A stretch of DNA of 64,000 bases from an uncultured Eubacteriales bacterium (GCA_934444645.1 CAKSCV010000013.1:1-64000), one strand, 5' to 3'. Counted from the first letter of the stretch, positions 26,562 through 35,895 are shown. Made by a program: numbers and translations. Notes: generated from the sequence alone by a model not told the origin.

Positions 26562-27344
26562 TTACGAAGCGGCAATATCCGTATATTTATACTGCGCCTT
26601 GATGACGGTTTTTTCGTCCGCCGTGCCAACGCCGGTGCTGACCAACTCGAAAACGAGCGGATTTTCGCCGTCCTCCGGCAAATCATAGCGCAGTTCGCCG
26701 TCGTTTTTCAAAATCTTATAGCGCACCTCATACACGCCGAACACCGCCGGAACACCGTTATAGGTATAGCTTGTGTCGGTCGGACTTGTGCGTCCAAGCT
26801 CGGTGACGGTGATATCGTACACGCGCTGCATGGGAAACACGCGGTCAGCCGGATGCGTTTCAAAGCCGGTCGGGCTTTCCACGTATTCATCGGCGAAAAA
26901 CGTGTGATAGGTATCGGTATCGCCATGTGAGAGCGCATCGAAATAGCGGACGAAAAAGCGCTGCCCTTCGGTCAGCTCTTCGGTTTTGTACTCGTCAAGC
27001 ACCAAGGAAGAATTGCCGCTTTGGTGCGGAATGACATACCGGATGGTGCGGTTTTTCGCAAGGTAATCCTTGTCCGTGAAAATATCGGTGTCGTAGTCCG
27101 GCTCATAGAAGTTGATATAATTTTTCCCGGCGAGCGCAGGCGTTTTGGGTGCCGGTTCGGTCTTATCCTTCCGCAACGCGTGCTGGATCCCGGCAAGCGC
27201 TCCGCACAGTATGCCTAAAACGACGAATGCCGTACAAACGGCAAGAACGCCTTTTTTCAAGGCGTTTTTACGTTTTTTTGCTGCCGTCGGTTTGGGCTTT
27301 GCGGTGCGGCTCGAGGTGTGTGTTTTTTTATATTCGTTTTTCAT
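26562..27344 (-). CDS. Single-pass membrane protein, unknown extracellular domain
   Basis: 260 residues: a basic, Lys/Thr/Ala-rich cytoplasmic tail (1-30), one membrane helix (about 31-55; VLAVCTAFVVLGILCGALAG) and an external domain of about 200 residues with YEPDYDTDIFTDKDY and ALSHGDTDTYHTFFADEY, the latter recalling NTF2-like folds. No function is assigned. It starts 8 bp after the thioesterase gene and is followed by a polytopic membrane protein; the two may work together. Confidence 0.7.
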   Translation of the reverse strand: MKNEYKKTHTSSRTAKPKPTAAKKRKNALKKGVLAVCTAFVVLGILCGALAGIQHALRKDKTEPAPKTPALAGKNYINFYEPDYDTDIFTDKDYLAKNRTIRYVIPHQSGNSSLVLDEYKTEELTEGQRFFVRYFDALSHGDTDTYHTFFADEYVESPTGFETHPADRVFPMQRVYDITVTELGRTSPTDTSYTYNGVPAVFGVYEVRYKILKNDGELRYDLPEDGENPLVFELVSTGVGTADEKTVIKAQYKYTDIAAS

Positions 27345-27352
27345 AAGCCTTT

Positions 27353-27742
27353 TTATGCATTGAAGCGTGCGGCAGCCTTTTCAAGCATCCGGTCGCCGTT
27401 TACGATCATGCGTTCATGCTCCGCCGTGCCGATGACACCGGCTTTATCATAGGCGGTGATCTTGAACACCAAGCGTCTGCCGTCGATTTCGACAAGCTCG
27501 CTCTCCGCGCCGACCGTCATGCCGAGTGCGGTGGGAGCGGTATGCTTTAAGTTCATGGACACGCCGACGGTGGTTTGTCCCGGTTCGAGCTGTCCTTCGA
27601 GGCTTGCGACGCACGCCGCCTCCATCAGGGCGCACAAAGCAGGCGTAGCGAAGATTTCCAAGCTGCCGCTGCCCATTTCCTTGGCACTTTTGCTTAAGCT
27701 CACAATGGCCTGTTCCCGGCCGATAAGACCTGTTTTCAACAT
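27353..27742 (-). CDS. FlK-like hotdog-fold thioesterase
   Basis: 129 residues. The FlK-type (fluoroacetyl-CoA thioesterase-like) catalytic trio can be read: Thr in FATPAL, Glu eight residues on in ALMEAAC, and His in NLKHTAP. The protein ends with EHERMIVNGDRM. It probably hydrolyses an acyl-CoA, perhaps as house-cleaning. I use the ATG at 27742 because AGAGGA sits before it; a longer frame begins at 27766. It follows the aminotransferase gene by 37 bp. Confidence 0.82.
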   Translation of the reverse strand: MLKTGLIGREQAIVSLSKSAKEMGSGSLEIFATPALCALMEAACVASLEGQLEPGQTTVGVSMNLKHTAPTALGMTVGAESELVEIDGRRLVFKITAYDKAGVIGTAEHERMIVNGDRMLEKAAARFNA

Positions 27743-27779
27743 TTTTGTTCCTCTTTTCGTTTGCAAAGCGTTTGATTCG

Positions 27780-28949
27780 TTATCGGATCTCTTTCAAAAA
27801 CGCTTCCATGCGTTCGAGTGCCTTGCAGATATGATCCACCGAATAAGCATAGGAAATGCGGGCAAAGCCTTCGCCGCTAGCGCCGAACGCCGTTCCGGGA
27901 ACGATGGCGCAGTGTTTGGAATATAGCAGCTTCTCGCAGAAGTCTTCCGACGTAAGGCCGTACTTGCCGATATTCGGGAATACGTAGAACGCGCCCTCCG
28001 GCTCAAAGCACTCAAGACCGATGTCGCTAAGCCCCTTTAACAGCAGCTTGCGGCGCTGGTCATAGTGCTCACGCATATATTCGATGTCCGCATCGCCGTC
28101 GCAGGCGGCCTTGATGCCGGCATACTGTGCCATGGTCGGTGCGCACATAATGCAGTATTGGTGAATCTTTAACATCTGCTTTGTGATTTCTTTGGGTGCG
28201 CAGACATAGCCGAGACGCCAGCCGGTCATGGCATACGTCTTGGAAAAACCGCCGACAAAAATCGTCCGATCCCACATGGACGGAATCGAGGCGAAGGAGG
28301 TGTGCTTGCGGCCATAGGTCAATTCCCCGTAAATTTCATCGGTAAGCACCACGATATCCGTATTCCGAAGCACATCCGCAATGCGCTGCAGTTCTTCGGC
28401 GGTCATAATAGCGCCGGTCGGGTTATTGGGGTACGGCAGCACAAGCATTTTCGTTTTGGGCGTGATGTGCTCTTTGAGAAGCTCCGGTGTGAGCTTGAAT
28501 TTATCCTCAGCACGCGTCGGCAGCGGCACAGCAACGCCGCCGACAAGCTCGGTGATGGGCGCATAGCTGACATACGACGGCTCGACCACCAAAACCTCGT
28601 CGCCCGGCTCGACGATGGCGCGGATGGCAAGGTCGATGGCTTCGCTGCCGCCGACCGTGACGATCATCTCGTCCTTCGGGTTGTATTTCACGTTGAAGCG
28701 GCGTTCGAGATAGGCGGCAATGGCTTCACGGAATGACAAAAGGCCGGAATTGGAGGTATAATAGGTCTTGCCCTTTTCCAAGGAATCGATGGCGGCGTCG
28801 CGGATATGCCACGGCGTGACAAAGTCCGGCTGGCCGACCGTAAGCGAAACCACATCGTCCATTTCGTCGAGAATGTCAAAAAACTTGCGGATGCCCGACG
28901 GTTTGAGTGCGGTCGCTTTTCCGGAAAGGACTTTGGAGTAATCGATCAT
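27780..28949 (-). CDS. Class I/II PLP aminotransferase
   Basis: 389 residues of fold-type I. The PLP Lys is in GGFSKTYAMTGWRLGY, with NPTGAIMT and DEIYGELTYG before it and the carboxylate-binding Arg in GEGFARISYA at the C-terminus. PatA-like aromatic or aspartate aminotransferases share this layout; substrate is open. Its ATG overlaps the TGA of the Lrp regulator (ATGA), so the two are translationally coupled, a frequent arrangement in which the regulator senses the amino acid. Confidence 0.92.
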   Translation of the reverse strand: MIDYSKVLSGKATALKPSGIRKFFDILDEMDDVVSLTVGQPDFVTPWHIRDAAIDSLEKGKTYYTSNSGLLSFREAIAAYLERRFNVKYNPKDEMIVTVGGSEAIDLAIRAIVEPGDEVLVVEPSYVSYAPITELVGGVAVPLPTRAEDKFKLTPELLKEHITPKTKMLVLPYPNNPTGAIMTAEELQRIADVLRNTDIVVLTDEIYGELTYGRKHTSFASIPSMWDRTIFVGGFSKTYAMTGWRLGYVCAPKEITKQMLKIHQYCIMCAPTMAQYAGIKAACDGDADIEYMREHYDQRRKLLLKGLSDIGLECFEPEGAFYVFPNIGKYGLTSEDFCEKLLYSKHCAIVPGTAFGASGEGFARISYAYSVDHICKALERMEAFLKEIR

Positions 28950-29443
28950 CAGAGTATGCCTTCCCTTTCGTCTTTTTCGGGAGCATGACCGAAGATCACG
29001 CCTTTATCCTTATAGGTGCGAAGCACAAAATGGGTTCCGGTCGACAGCACACCCTCGATGGGAGCAAGCTTTTCGGCGACAAACAGTGCCACTTCCTTTA
29101 AGCTTTTGCCTTCGATGAGCAGCAAGAAGTCGAAGGCGCCGCTCATGAGGTGCATATCGCGCACCTCCGGGAAATGATAAATGCGCTCGGCGATCTTTTC
29201 AAAGCCGCGGTCGGCCTGCGGTGTTACGCGCAATTCAATAAAAGCCGTGACGCTCTCTTTTTCGGTTTTTTCCCAGTCAACGATGGCTTTATAGCCAAGC
29301 AGTGTGCCGTCTGACTCAAATTCTTCAATCAGTTTTTTGATATCTTCGGGTTTCTCATCTAACATAATGGCAATGGTGTCTGCCGAAAGCCGTGCATCGT
29401 TTTCCAACAGCTCCAAAACCTTGCGTTTGGTCATTGTATCCAT
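28949..29443 (-). CDS. Lrp/AsnC-family regulator
   Basis: 164 residues: an N-terminal winged helix (MTKRKVLELLENDARLSADT) and a C-terminal RAM ligand-binding domain (VTAFIELRVTPQADRGFEKI, DFLLLIEGKSLKEV). Lrp proteins bind amino acids and form octamers. I use the ATG at 29443 with AAAGGA upstream; another in-frame ATG is at 29434. The stop overlaps the start of the aminotransferase gene, which is likely its target and functional partner. Confidence 0.9.
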   Translation of the reverse strand: MDTMTKRKVLELLENDARLSADTIAIMLDEKPEDIKKLIEEFESDGTLLGYKAIVDWEKTEKESVTAFIELRVTPQADRGFEKIAERIYHFPEVRDMHLMSGAFDFLLLIEGKSLKEVALFVAEKLAPIEGVLSTGTHFVLRTYKDKGVIFGHAPEKDEREGIL

Positions 29444-29485
29444 TCTTCTCGAATCCTTTCTTCGCAGCAAGCAGAAGCCGAATGC

Positions 29486-30154
29486 TTATTTTTCGGGCTT
29501 GTCGAGGTCTTCCGTATTTTCGGTGCTCTCAGTATTTTCCGTGTTATCGGTATTTTCGGCATTGTCAGCCGCTTCACCGTTGTCAGCCGTATCGGCCTTT
29601 TGGGCATTATCATCGGCAGCTTTGTCATCGGACACATCCGAAGCGGCTTTGTCATCGGCGCTTTCGGTTTCGCCGCTTAAGAACGATTTCACGCCGTCCT
29701 TGGTATATTCCATGGTGACGGTATCGTTGCCGAGAAGACCGGAGACCGTAATGCGCTCCCCGTCGCAGTTAACCTTTTCGCCTTTGGCGATCAGATAGAC
29801 GCTGCCGGCTTCATCTTCCTCGGTAAAGGTAAGAACGCCGTTTGCGGTCACGTCAAACGTTCCCTTGCATTCGGTCGGTTCTTCACCGACCGCAGCGACC
29901 GTCAAAACAAACGTGCCGTCGCTTTGCAGCGTCAGCTCATTGGTGTCAAACGATTCGAGAGAGAGCTTTGTCTCCTTGTTGGTGTTCTTTACGGCGCGCA
30001 AGGTATACGTGCCTGCGGCGGCTTCAGCCGTCATGTTTTCAATTGTTTCGTTTGTCGCGTCGTTGACAGCATCTTTCACGGGCCCAGAGGAGCCGCACGC
30101 GGCAAACGTAACGGCGGTCGCCGCAGCGATAAGAGCAAGTAGCAGTTTTTTCAT
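29486..30154 (-). CDS. Lipoprotein with low-complexity acidic tail
   Basis: 222 residues. A signal peptide MKKLLLALIAAATAVTFAAC ends in a lipobox Cys (residue 20). The middle (about 45-165) is a small beta-rich domain that resembles lipocalin-like surface lipoproteins of clostridia (SDGTFVLTVAA, GTFDVTANGVLTFTEED). From about 170 it becomes a repetitive Asp/Glu/Asn/Thr/Ala tail (NTDNTENTESTENTE). Start at 30154 is set by AAAGGA and the signal peptide. Function unknown; it lies 42 bp before the Lrp gene. Confidence 0.8.
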   Translation of the reverse strand: MKKLLLALIAAATAVTFAACGSSGPVKDAVNDATNETIENMTAEAAAGTYTLRAVKNTNKETKLSLESFDTNELTLQSDGTFVLTVAAVGEEPTECKGTFDVTANGVLTFTEEDEAGSVYLIAKGEKVNCDGERITVSGLLGNDTVTMEYTKDGVKSFLSGETESADDKAASDVSDDKAADDNAQKADTADNGEAADNAENTDNTENTESTENTEDLDKPEK

Positions 30155-30240
30155 AAGAAACAGTCCTTTCCGATTTTCAGGTTTCCGAACGGTGCACATA
30201 AAAACGTCCGTTTCGGCAGCAAAAAATATATTTACAGTAT

Positions 30241-30269
30241 ATCATAGCACAAAATATATGAAAAATCAA
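30241..30269 (-). promoter_or_regulatory. Promoter of the lipoprotein/Lrp/aminotransferase unit
   Basis: On the minus strand TTGATT (30269-30264) and TATGAT (30246-30241) with a 17-bp spacer. No terminator is obvious between here and 22090, so a long transcript is possible. Confidence 0.7.
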
Positions 30270-30291
30270 GATGCAAAGTCTTAAAACGCAA

Positions 30292-30327
30292 AAAAACACG
30301 AAAGATCACCCGACCTTTCGTGTTTTT
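30292..30327 (-). terminator. Terminator of the polysaccharide deacetylase gene
   Basis: A 13-bp stem AAAAACACGAAAG/CTTTCGTGTTTTT (30292-30304 with 30315-30327), T-rich on both strands, 50 bp past the minus-strand stop codon. Confidence 0.85.
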
Positions 30328-30377
30328 TTCTGACTGTTCACTTGTTACAGGCGTTGACCGTTTATATGCACCGAACG

Positions 30378-31235
30378 CTATGCCAAATGCACGGTCTCGC
30401 CCGGATCGATCCGATACAGCACGCCGTCGGCATCCAAAAAGACCGAAAGCAGGGACGGGTTGTAAACGGTATGGCCGTCGGCACTGTAAAGCAGCCGTTT
30501 ATAGGCGGTGACATAGTCGTAGATCTCGATGTTGGTGGCAAACCAAATCTCGTCACTCGCCGCAAATTTTTGGCAGATTTCTTCGATGAGATTCCAATTG
30601 TTGTTATTATCGAATTCGTAGCTGTGTCCCCAAATGTAGAAAAGACGGCAGTTTCTTCTGGCATGGTAGGCCTTCGTGGAAATATCCAGCTTCAAAAACT
30701 CGTCGATCCACTCCATGATTTTGGGGTTGTTGTGGTGCGCCGTCGGAATCCAGGCATGAAAATCCGACGGAAGCATAAACGCATTGTTGTCCCCGGCAAG
30801 GGAGCGGGAATAGGCAATATCCAGCTCGGTCAAAACCTGCTTGACCGCTTCATAGCTTCCGAAATTGCCGAACAGGGTGATGCCGCTGTCAGGATAGGCC
30901 ATGCCGCGGATAATACGGCCGCATTTTTCCTCAAGCGCCAGCCGGCAGTCAAGCACTTCGCGCACACATTCGATCGGCCGAAGATTGCCGGTCGGGCGGT
31001 GATTTGCGCCATGGATGGCAATTTCGTGGCCTTTGTCGAGAAAAATTCGCTTGATCTGCTCTTTGTCATAGACGGTTCTTCCGCGTGCAGCATCGCAGTT
31101 GAAGTTAAAGGTTCCTTTGACTCCGTATTTATCGAAAATACCTGCAAGCCGTTCATCCTGCGGGATGCCGTCGTCGTAGCTGAAAGTGACGGCCTTGGCT
31201 TTGCCGTCCGGATAGCGCATAAATACCGATCGCAT
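30378..31235 (-). CDS. Polysaccharide deacetylase-like (NodB) protein
   Basis: 285 residues of the NodB/CE4 fold. Motif 1 reads TFSYDDG (two Asp), motif 2 is HGANHRP (the H-x3-H metal ligands), and GMAYPDSG gives the R/P region. There is no signal peptide, so it works inside the cell, unlike peptidoglycan deacetylases. Substrate might be an acetylated sugar processed with the two genes just upstream. GAGAGGAG precedes the ATG and it has its own promoter. Confidence 0.85.
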   Translation of the reverse strand: MRSVFMRYPDGKAKAVTFSYDDGIPQDERLAGIFDKYGVKGTFNFNCDAARGRTVYDKEQIKRIFLDKGHEIAIHGANHRPTGNLRPIECVREVLDCRLALEEKCGRIIRGMAYPDSGITLFGNFGSYEAVKQVLTELDIAYSRSLAGDNNAFMLPSDFHAWIPTAHHNNPKIMEWIDEFLKLDISTKAYHARRNCRLFYIWGHSYEFDNNNNWNLIEEICQKFAASDEIWFATNIEIYDYVTAYKRLLYSADGHTVYNPSLLSVFLDADGVLYRIDPGETVHLA

Positions 31236-31269
31236 AGAGATTCTCCTCTCGTGTTTTTAAGATACGACT

Positions 31270-31298
31270 ATTGTATCACAAAGTTTTCCGAAAAGCAA
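31270..31298 (-). promoter_or_regulatory. Promoter of the deacetylase gene
   Basis: On the minus strand TTGCTT (31298-31293) and TACAAT (31275-31270) with a 17-bp spacer. Confidence 0.7.
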
Positions 31299-31299
31299 G

Positions 31300-31334
31300 A
31301 AAAAACGGTCTGCCGCGCGGACAAACCGTTTTTT
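31300..31334 (-). terminator. Terminator of the isomerase-like/unknown operon
   Basis: AAAAAACGGT (31300-31309) pairs with ACCGTTTTTT (31325-31334), directly after the 841-residue gene and overlapping the next promoter region. Confidence 0.75.
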
Positions 31335-31353
31335 GTATGATTTTGTATGCCTT

Positions 31354-33879
31354 TTAGTCCTGCGGACGTAAAAATTCCAGCCTCTTGTAATCGCCGAAAT
31401 TTTCTTTTTCCTGCCAGCATATGGTAAGTCTGCCGGTCACATGGCGTGCGATATAGCAGCCGCGCTCTTTGTCGTATTCCGTTTCGATATTCTGTCCGGC
31501 ATAGGTGCGGACTGCCCAATCGTCCTTGTCCTCGTCCACGCACCGCATAAACGCCGAGCCGCCGTGTGTCGGATAAAACGTGACTTCGGCATCGATAAGC
31601 CCGTGCATATCGAGCCGTTCGTCGTTATCGAAATGCGTTTCGGGGCTGCCCTTTTTGAGCGTGATTTTGGATTTGGCTGCTTGCTTGACAAAAATGCGGC
31701 AGTCGGTGTGGTTCCAACGGCTTAGCGGATACGTGCCAACGCTGTTTTCGATGATAAATTCCATGTTGTCCGGCACGGGCGCACCGTCGGGCGTGGACAT
31801 ATGCAGCCGCACGGTCGCGTCCTTGGAAAACAGATTGAACCACAGTGCGCCGCGGCATTTTGAGAACAGGAAGAGCGGCAGCTTGTCGTTGACGTCATAG
31901 CATTCAAAGCGCATCGGATAGCCAAAAAGTGCCATTCCGGCACGAAGCAAAAGCGCCGACGGGAAGTTTTCGGTCTGCTTGTAAAGCGGCGGCAGATGCC
32001 CTTCGATCTTGCGCTTGTGCGGGAACGAGCCGCGCACCCAGAACACTTTTCCGTTTCCGTTTTTGCCGCATTTGTCGGAAAAAACCGCATACACACGTGT
32101 GTTTTCGCCGGCTGAAGCCGTGCAGACGACCTCTGACGTGCCTTCGCCATCCGTCACCTCATAAGCGCCGCCGTTCGACACAAGCGCGTCGTGCATGAGC
32201 GTTTGCGCACGCGTGCCGACCTCGGCGGTATCAAGCGGCAGAGAGGTTTCGATGTTCAAAACGCCTTCAAGCGGCTCTTCGGCAAGTGCAAGACCGAGAG
32301 CGGCACGAAGCCGTTCCGAAGCATACCGTGTCGAGCCATACAGCATAACGCGTGCGCCGGCATCCAACGCTTCGAACAAAGCGTGTTCAAGCGCACTGTC
32401 CGCTTCGGGAACCGGCAGGAGAAGCAGCGTGTTTAACAGCCCAGTTTTGTCGGCCGGGATGAAATTGCCGTCGGAAAGGACGGTGTTGACCGGGAACCCG
32501 TGGTCGATGGCACTCTCGATATACCAATCGTCCATAAACATCCGCTCCATATGGCCGTCGGCAAGACCGAGCCTGCAATAGGCGTCAAACGGGTAGACCC
32601 ACGTCACAAGACCAGGTTCATCCGGAAAATCGTTGAAGGCGGTCAGCATATGCGGCGTCATTTCGTTCGCGCCGCGTGCCGGAATCCGCCCGAAGGAATC
32701 GTCCGCCGTCAAAAAGTCGAGCGCATACGGATGCGTGACATTAAGATTTTCATCCAGACGCGTCACGGCAAGCGGCAGATAAATGTCGTGCGGACTGCGG
32801 TCGTAGCGGTCGAACCACGGCGAATTGAGCCACCATGGGTCATGCGAATAGTAGCGGAAGGCATAGCCGTTTTTCGGAAGAACGGCGATATGGCTCATAA
32901 AGCCGGAAAGCTCAAGACCGAACCGATAGTCCATAGCCGCCCAAGGCGAATTGGGAGGCGCGACGATATTCTGCTTGTAGATGACATCGATCGGGCAGCC
33001 GTGTGCGGCAATGTCCATGCCGGTTGACAGGTTGCTGCCGCGCGTTTCGATGACGGTATCGCCGATCTCGGCGTTGAAATAGTCCCAGAATTCGGCAATG
33101 GCTTCGCGGATGCGCTTAGCACCCGAAAAATCGAATTTTTCGCCGTCGAACAGCTCACCGACCCAGTTCCACGACGCAAGCGAAAAGCCGAAGCCGTTGG
33201 ACAGCCACAGGTAGTCAAAGCCGACCGCCTTTTTCAATGCCATAAACTGTCTGCCCAAAAATTCGCCGATGTGCGTGTCCTCCGGAATGCCGTCCGGATA
33301 GGCGGCGTAGGCGCGTTTTTCGGCGTGCAGGCGTGCCGCGCAGTGCAGCCACTGGTTTTTGCCCATGATGTCGCCCTTGGCGATTTCCGGATGACGCTCA
33401 TATTTGAACGCCGAATACGCAAATTCCGGGCCGGGATCAAAGGTTTCGCCGACCTGAATCTCCATGCCGGTCATTTCCTTGCCGACGCGCTTTAAGGTAT
33501 CGATGATGTTTTTCAAATCCCGATAGGTCATTTCCGGCGGATTTTCCATATAGTAAATGGGAAGCTGATGGAGCGAACGCGCCTTTTTGGCTTCCTCGCC
33601 CTTGATGCTTCTGTCCCAGTTGCCGATGCCGATGTATTTGCACCATTCGAACGGCCTGTCAAGGTCGCCGGTGAATTCGAAAATTTCGCTGCCGTCGCTT
33701 GTCCACAGCAGCACCGAGCAGCCGGAGGCATATTCAAGCAAGGCTGCCCATTTTTTATAGTAGTCGCGGCAGACCTTTTCGATACCGGCAAGGCTTTTGT
33801 CGTAGCCGAACGGCTTTAAGCTGAGCTCAAGACAGACGCGTCCGGCGTCGGTAGTCGAACGGTATTCGTAGTTAAACAT
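31354..33879 (-). CDS. Large cytosolic protein of unknown function
   Basis: 841 residues, no signal peptide or membrane segment. I do not recognise the family. Residues up to about 450 are rich in Trp/Tyr/Phe and acidic motifs (YLWLSNGFGFSLASWNWVGE, HDPWWLNSPWFDRYDRSPHD), which recalls a TIM-barrel glycosidase; about 470-600 resembles a Rossmann-like beta-galactosidase trimerisation fold (VNTVLSDGNFIPADKTGLLN, ALEHALFEALDAGARVMLYG); the C-terminus is beta-rich. It starts 3 bp after the sugar-isomerase-like gene, so the two share a transcript. A role in sugar breakdown is inferred from that coupling only. Confidence 0.8.
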   Translation of the reverse strand: MFNYEYRSTTDAGRVCLELSLKPFGYDKSLAGIEKVCRDYYKKWAALLEYASGCSVLLWTSDGSEIFEFTGDLDRPFEWCKYIGIGNWDRSIKGEEAKKARSLHQLPIYYMENPPEMTYRDLKNIIDTLKRVGKEMTGMEIQVGETFDPGPEFAYSAFKYERHPEIAKGDIMGKNQWLHCAARLHAEKRAYAAYPDGIPEDTHIGEFLGRQFMALKKAVGFDYLWLSNGFGFSLASWNWVGELFDGEKFDFSGAKRIREAIAEFWDYFNAEIGDTVIETRGSNLSTGMDIAAHGCPIDVIYKQNIVAPPNSPWAAMDYRFGLELSGFMSHIAVLPKNGYAFRYYSHDPWWLNSPWFDRYDRSPHDIYLPLAVTRLDENLNVTHPYALDFLTADDSFGRIPARGANEMTPHMLTAFNDFPDEPGLVTWVYPFDAYCRLGLADGHMERMFMDDWYIESAIDHGFPVNTVLSDGNFIPADKTGLLNTLLLLPVPEADSALEHALFEALDAGARVMLYGSTRYASERLRAALGLALAEEPLEGVLNIETSLPLDTAEVGTRAQTLMHDALVSNGGAYEVTDGEGTSEVVCTASAGENTRVYAVFSDKCGKNGNGKVFWVRGSFPHKRKIEGHLPPLYKQTENFPSALLLRAGMALFGYPMRFECYDVNDKLPLFLFSKCRGALWFNLFSKDATVRLHMSTPDGAPVPDNMEFIIENSVGTYPLSRWNHTDCRIFVKQAAKSKITLKKGSPETHFDNDERLDMHGLIDAEVTFYPTHGGSAFMRCVDEDKDDWAVRTYAGQNIETEYDKERGCYIARHVTGRLTICWQEKENFGDYKRLEFLRPQD

Positions 33880-33882
33880 GGT

Positions 33883-35322
33883 CTAATCCTCCAGAACTTT
33901 GGTAAGCGGAATATCCGCCATACGCGCAAAAATCTCGATTTCTTCGGTGTGATTTCCCACGCCGAGCGCCAAATGATGGGTCGGTGCGGCGGCACACCAT
34001 TTTTCGACAAAGCGGCAGGCCGGAATCGAAAAACGGCATTTGGTGTTGGTGTTGCCGGTCTGCGGAATGGCGCCGGGCAGTGATTCGCCGACCGCAGAAA
34101 TCAGCTTCAGCGACCCGGTTCGGTCAACCGAACACGATAGCAGCGTAACGTCGCCGGTTTTGAGCTTGAATTCGACCGAAACGCCCGAACCGCTCTTTCC
34201 GTGGAACTTTTTGAGCTTGCGCAAGATCGGCTTTTCGTTGCTGATATTGATGTTATGCGGCCCATCATGTCCCACAAGCACGATATCGTCATGGATATCA
34301 AACGGATGCAGCTCGGCAAACGAGCCGCCGGCTCCCACGCTTTTTAAGATCATCATGGCAGCGGCGGTTTTGAGGTCGGCTTCGCCGGCAAGCGGAATGC
34401 CGCGGCTGGTAAGCAGGGTATTGCCGATGATAAGATTGGCGGCGATATCTTCGTATTCGTTGCCGTGTTCGCCTTTATAGAAGTAGGCAAGCGCGGAAAG
34501 GCCATTGTTCGTCACGAGCTTATCCAGCGCAACGGCGTTGCGTGCCGCCCCAGCAAGATCGCTCTCCCCGACATGGTCGGTGAGGGGATCATTGGACGGC
34601 TCGCGGATATCAAAAATGCTCTTGATCTCCTCGACCTTAGCCTTGACCTCGGCGTCGGTCGCGCCATGCACATAGTCGGCAAGCTCGCACATTTCGAGCA
34701 TTTTGACATGAGCACCGAAGGTACGTGAAAAGGCAGTCGGATCGGTGTTCATGTCGTACATCCCGTCGTAGGTATGGCCGAGATAGCCGAATTTGGCATA
34801 TTTGAAAGCGGCAAGCGCGGTGACGGCGCGTTCATAGATGCCGACGCGGCGGCGGATTTCCTCGGTGCGGCTTTCTGCCTCGACAAGGAAAAACGGAGCC
34901 GGTGCGCCGAGGCGTTCATACACGCCGGAAAATTCGGGAAGTGAGCAGATATCGTCGTTGCAAAGCTGCATATAGGTGGTGGTTTTGGCGTAATCAAGCC
35001 GGTCGAGCGGCTGGATAGCTACCAAAATCTGCGGCACGTGCAAATATTTGGCAAACGGGAACACAACAGCCGAGGTGACATAGGTGGACATGATGATGAA
35101 AAGTGCGTCGAGATCGGCGCTCTCGGCGCGCTTCAGCGCTTCAAAGGACGTATCGATATCATCGACAAAGCCGAGCTCAACAAGGTCGCTTGCGCCGGAA
35201 AAATAGGTTTTGAAGGTTTGCTGCTTTTGCATGAGGGTTTCCTTTAAGCCGTCAAATTGCGGCCAATAGAGGAAGTGTCCCATGCCGATAATACCGATAC
35301 GCGGTTTTCGGGTATGCTTCAT
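33883..35322 (-). CDS. L-fucose/L-arabinose isomerase-family protein
   Basis: 479 residues. The overall layout fits the aldose-ketose isomerases of the AraA/FucI type: an N-terminal Rossmann-like part (RIGIIGMGHFLYWPQFDGL, VPQILVAIQPLDRLDY) and a C-terminal part with GEADLKTAAAMMILKSVG, then FDIHDDIVLVGHDGPHN, which parallels the metal and substrate site of arabinose isomerase. It probably isomerises an aldose in the cytosol. It heads a two-gene operon with the 841-residue unknown. The exact sugar cannot be inferred, and some family members are not catalytic. Confidence 0.75.
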   Translation of the reverse strand: MKHTRKPRIGIIGMGHFLYWPQFDGLKETLMQKQQTFKTYFSGASDLVELGFVDDIDTSFEALKRAESADLDALFIIMSTYVTSAVVFPFAKYLHVPQILVAIQPLDRLDYAKTTTYMQLCNDDICSLPEFSGVYERLGAPAPFFLVEAESRTEEIRRRVGIYERAVTALAAFKYAKFGYLGHTYDGMYDMNTDPTAFSRTFGAHVKMLEMCELADYVHGATDAEVKAKVEEIKSIFDIREPSNDPLTDHVGESDLAGAARNAVALDKLVTNNGLSALAYFYKGEHGNEYEDIAANLIIGNTLLTSRGIPLAGEADLKTAAAMMILKSVGAGGSFAELHPFDIHDDIVLVGHDGPHNINISNEKPILRKLKKFHGKSGSGVSVEFKLKTGDVTLLSCSVDRTGSLKLISAVGESLPGAIPQTGNTNTKCRFSIPACRFVEKWCAAAPTHHLALGVGNHTEEIEIFARMADIPLTKVLED

Positions 35323-35362
35323 GACAAATCACTCCTTTTGGGGTTCGGTTGATTTCATAACA

Positions 35363-35391
35363 ATCATACACTCTTTTCAGACGTTTGTAAA
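35363..35391 (-). promoter_or_regulatory. Promoter of the isomerase-like operon
   Basis: On the minus strand TTTACA (35391-35386) and TATGAT (35368-35363) with a 17-bp spacer, 41 bp before the ATG. Confidence 0.75.
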
Positions 35392-35412
35392 GAGGAAGTA
35401 CCGACCATATTC

Positions 35413-35465
35413 GCACAAAACGACCATATCGCAGGGCTATGTCTTGCGGCACGGTCGTTTTGTGC
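35413..35465. repeat. Large inverted repeat at the edge of the gene-free block
   Basis: A perfect 13-bp stem GCACAAAACGACC (35413-35425) / GGTCGTTTTGTGC (35453-35465). It is followed by two smaller hairpins, GCCCC/GGGGC at 35467-35480 and AACTTTTCG/CGAAAAGTT at about 35482-35507. The group marks the left border of the 1.9-kb gene-free region. Confidence 0.7.
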
Positions 35466-35516
35466 TGCCCCGAATGGGGCAAAACTTTTCGTGCAAACGA
35501 AAAGTTCCAAAAGTAT

Positions 35517-35895
35517 TTAATTTGGTTTGTACGAATGTGTTATCTTTGTGCGCTGATTCGAGGTTTGCGATCCTCGGAGCTCCCTTAAAAAGGTTTTAAT
35601 TGTTGCGGTGTGAAGATGTCACTGCGGTGGGCTGAATCGAGGTTTGCAGAACCTCGGAGCTCCCTGCGAAAGGGGACGTTTTTACGTTCTTTTTGCGTCG
35701 TGCAAAAAGAACCAAAAAGCACGCCAGAGGTTTGCGAACCTCTGGACTCCGGGGACGATTCAAATCGCCGGTCGATACGTGATTTTTTCTGAAATGACCG
35801 GCATTCATCAAGTAACCGGTTTTGCGAAAAGCTGCAACTTCGCCGGGTATCGCCGGCAATGATTTGAATCGGTGCGACGCTCCGGCTTTACAGCA
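35517..35895 (+). repeat. Dispersed hairpin-array repeat, copy 1
   Basis: Begins with TTTAATTTGGTTTGT and continues as a chain of short palindromes: CGAGG-type hairpins (GAGGTTTGCGATCCTC, GAGGTTTGCAGAACCTC), CTTTTTGCGTCGTGCAAAAAG, and CCAGAGGTTTGCGAACCTCTGG-like at about 35728, ending around GATTTGAATCGGTGCGACGC. Copies 2 and 3 (opposite strand) and copy 4 at 62.6 kb share the same order. No convincing gene is inside. The following 35896-36249 is A+T-rich intergenic DNA in which I see nothing else. Confidence 0.8.
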
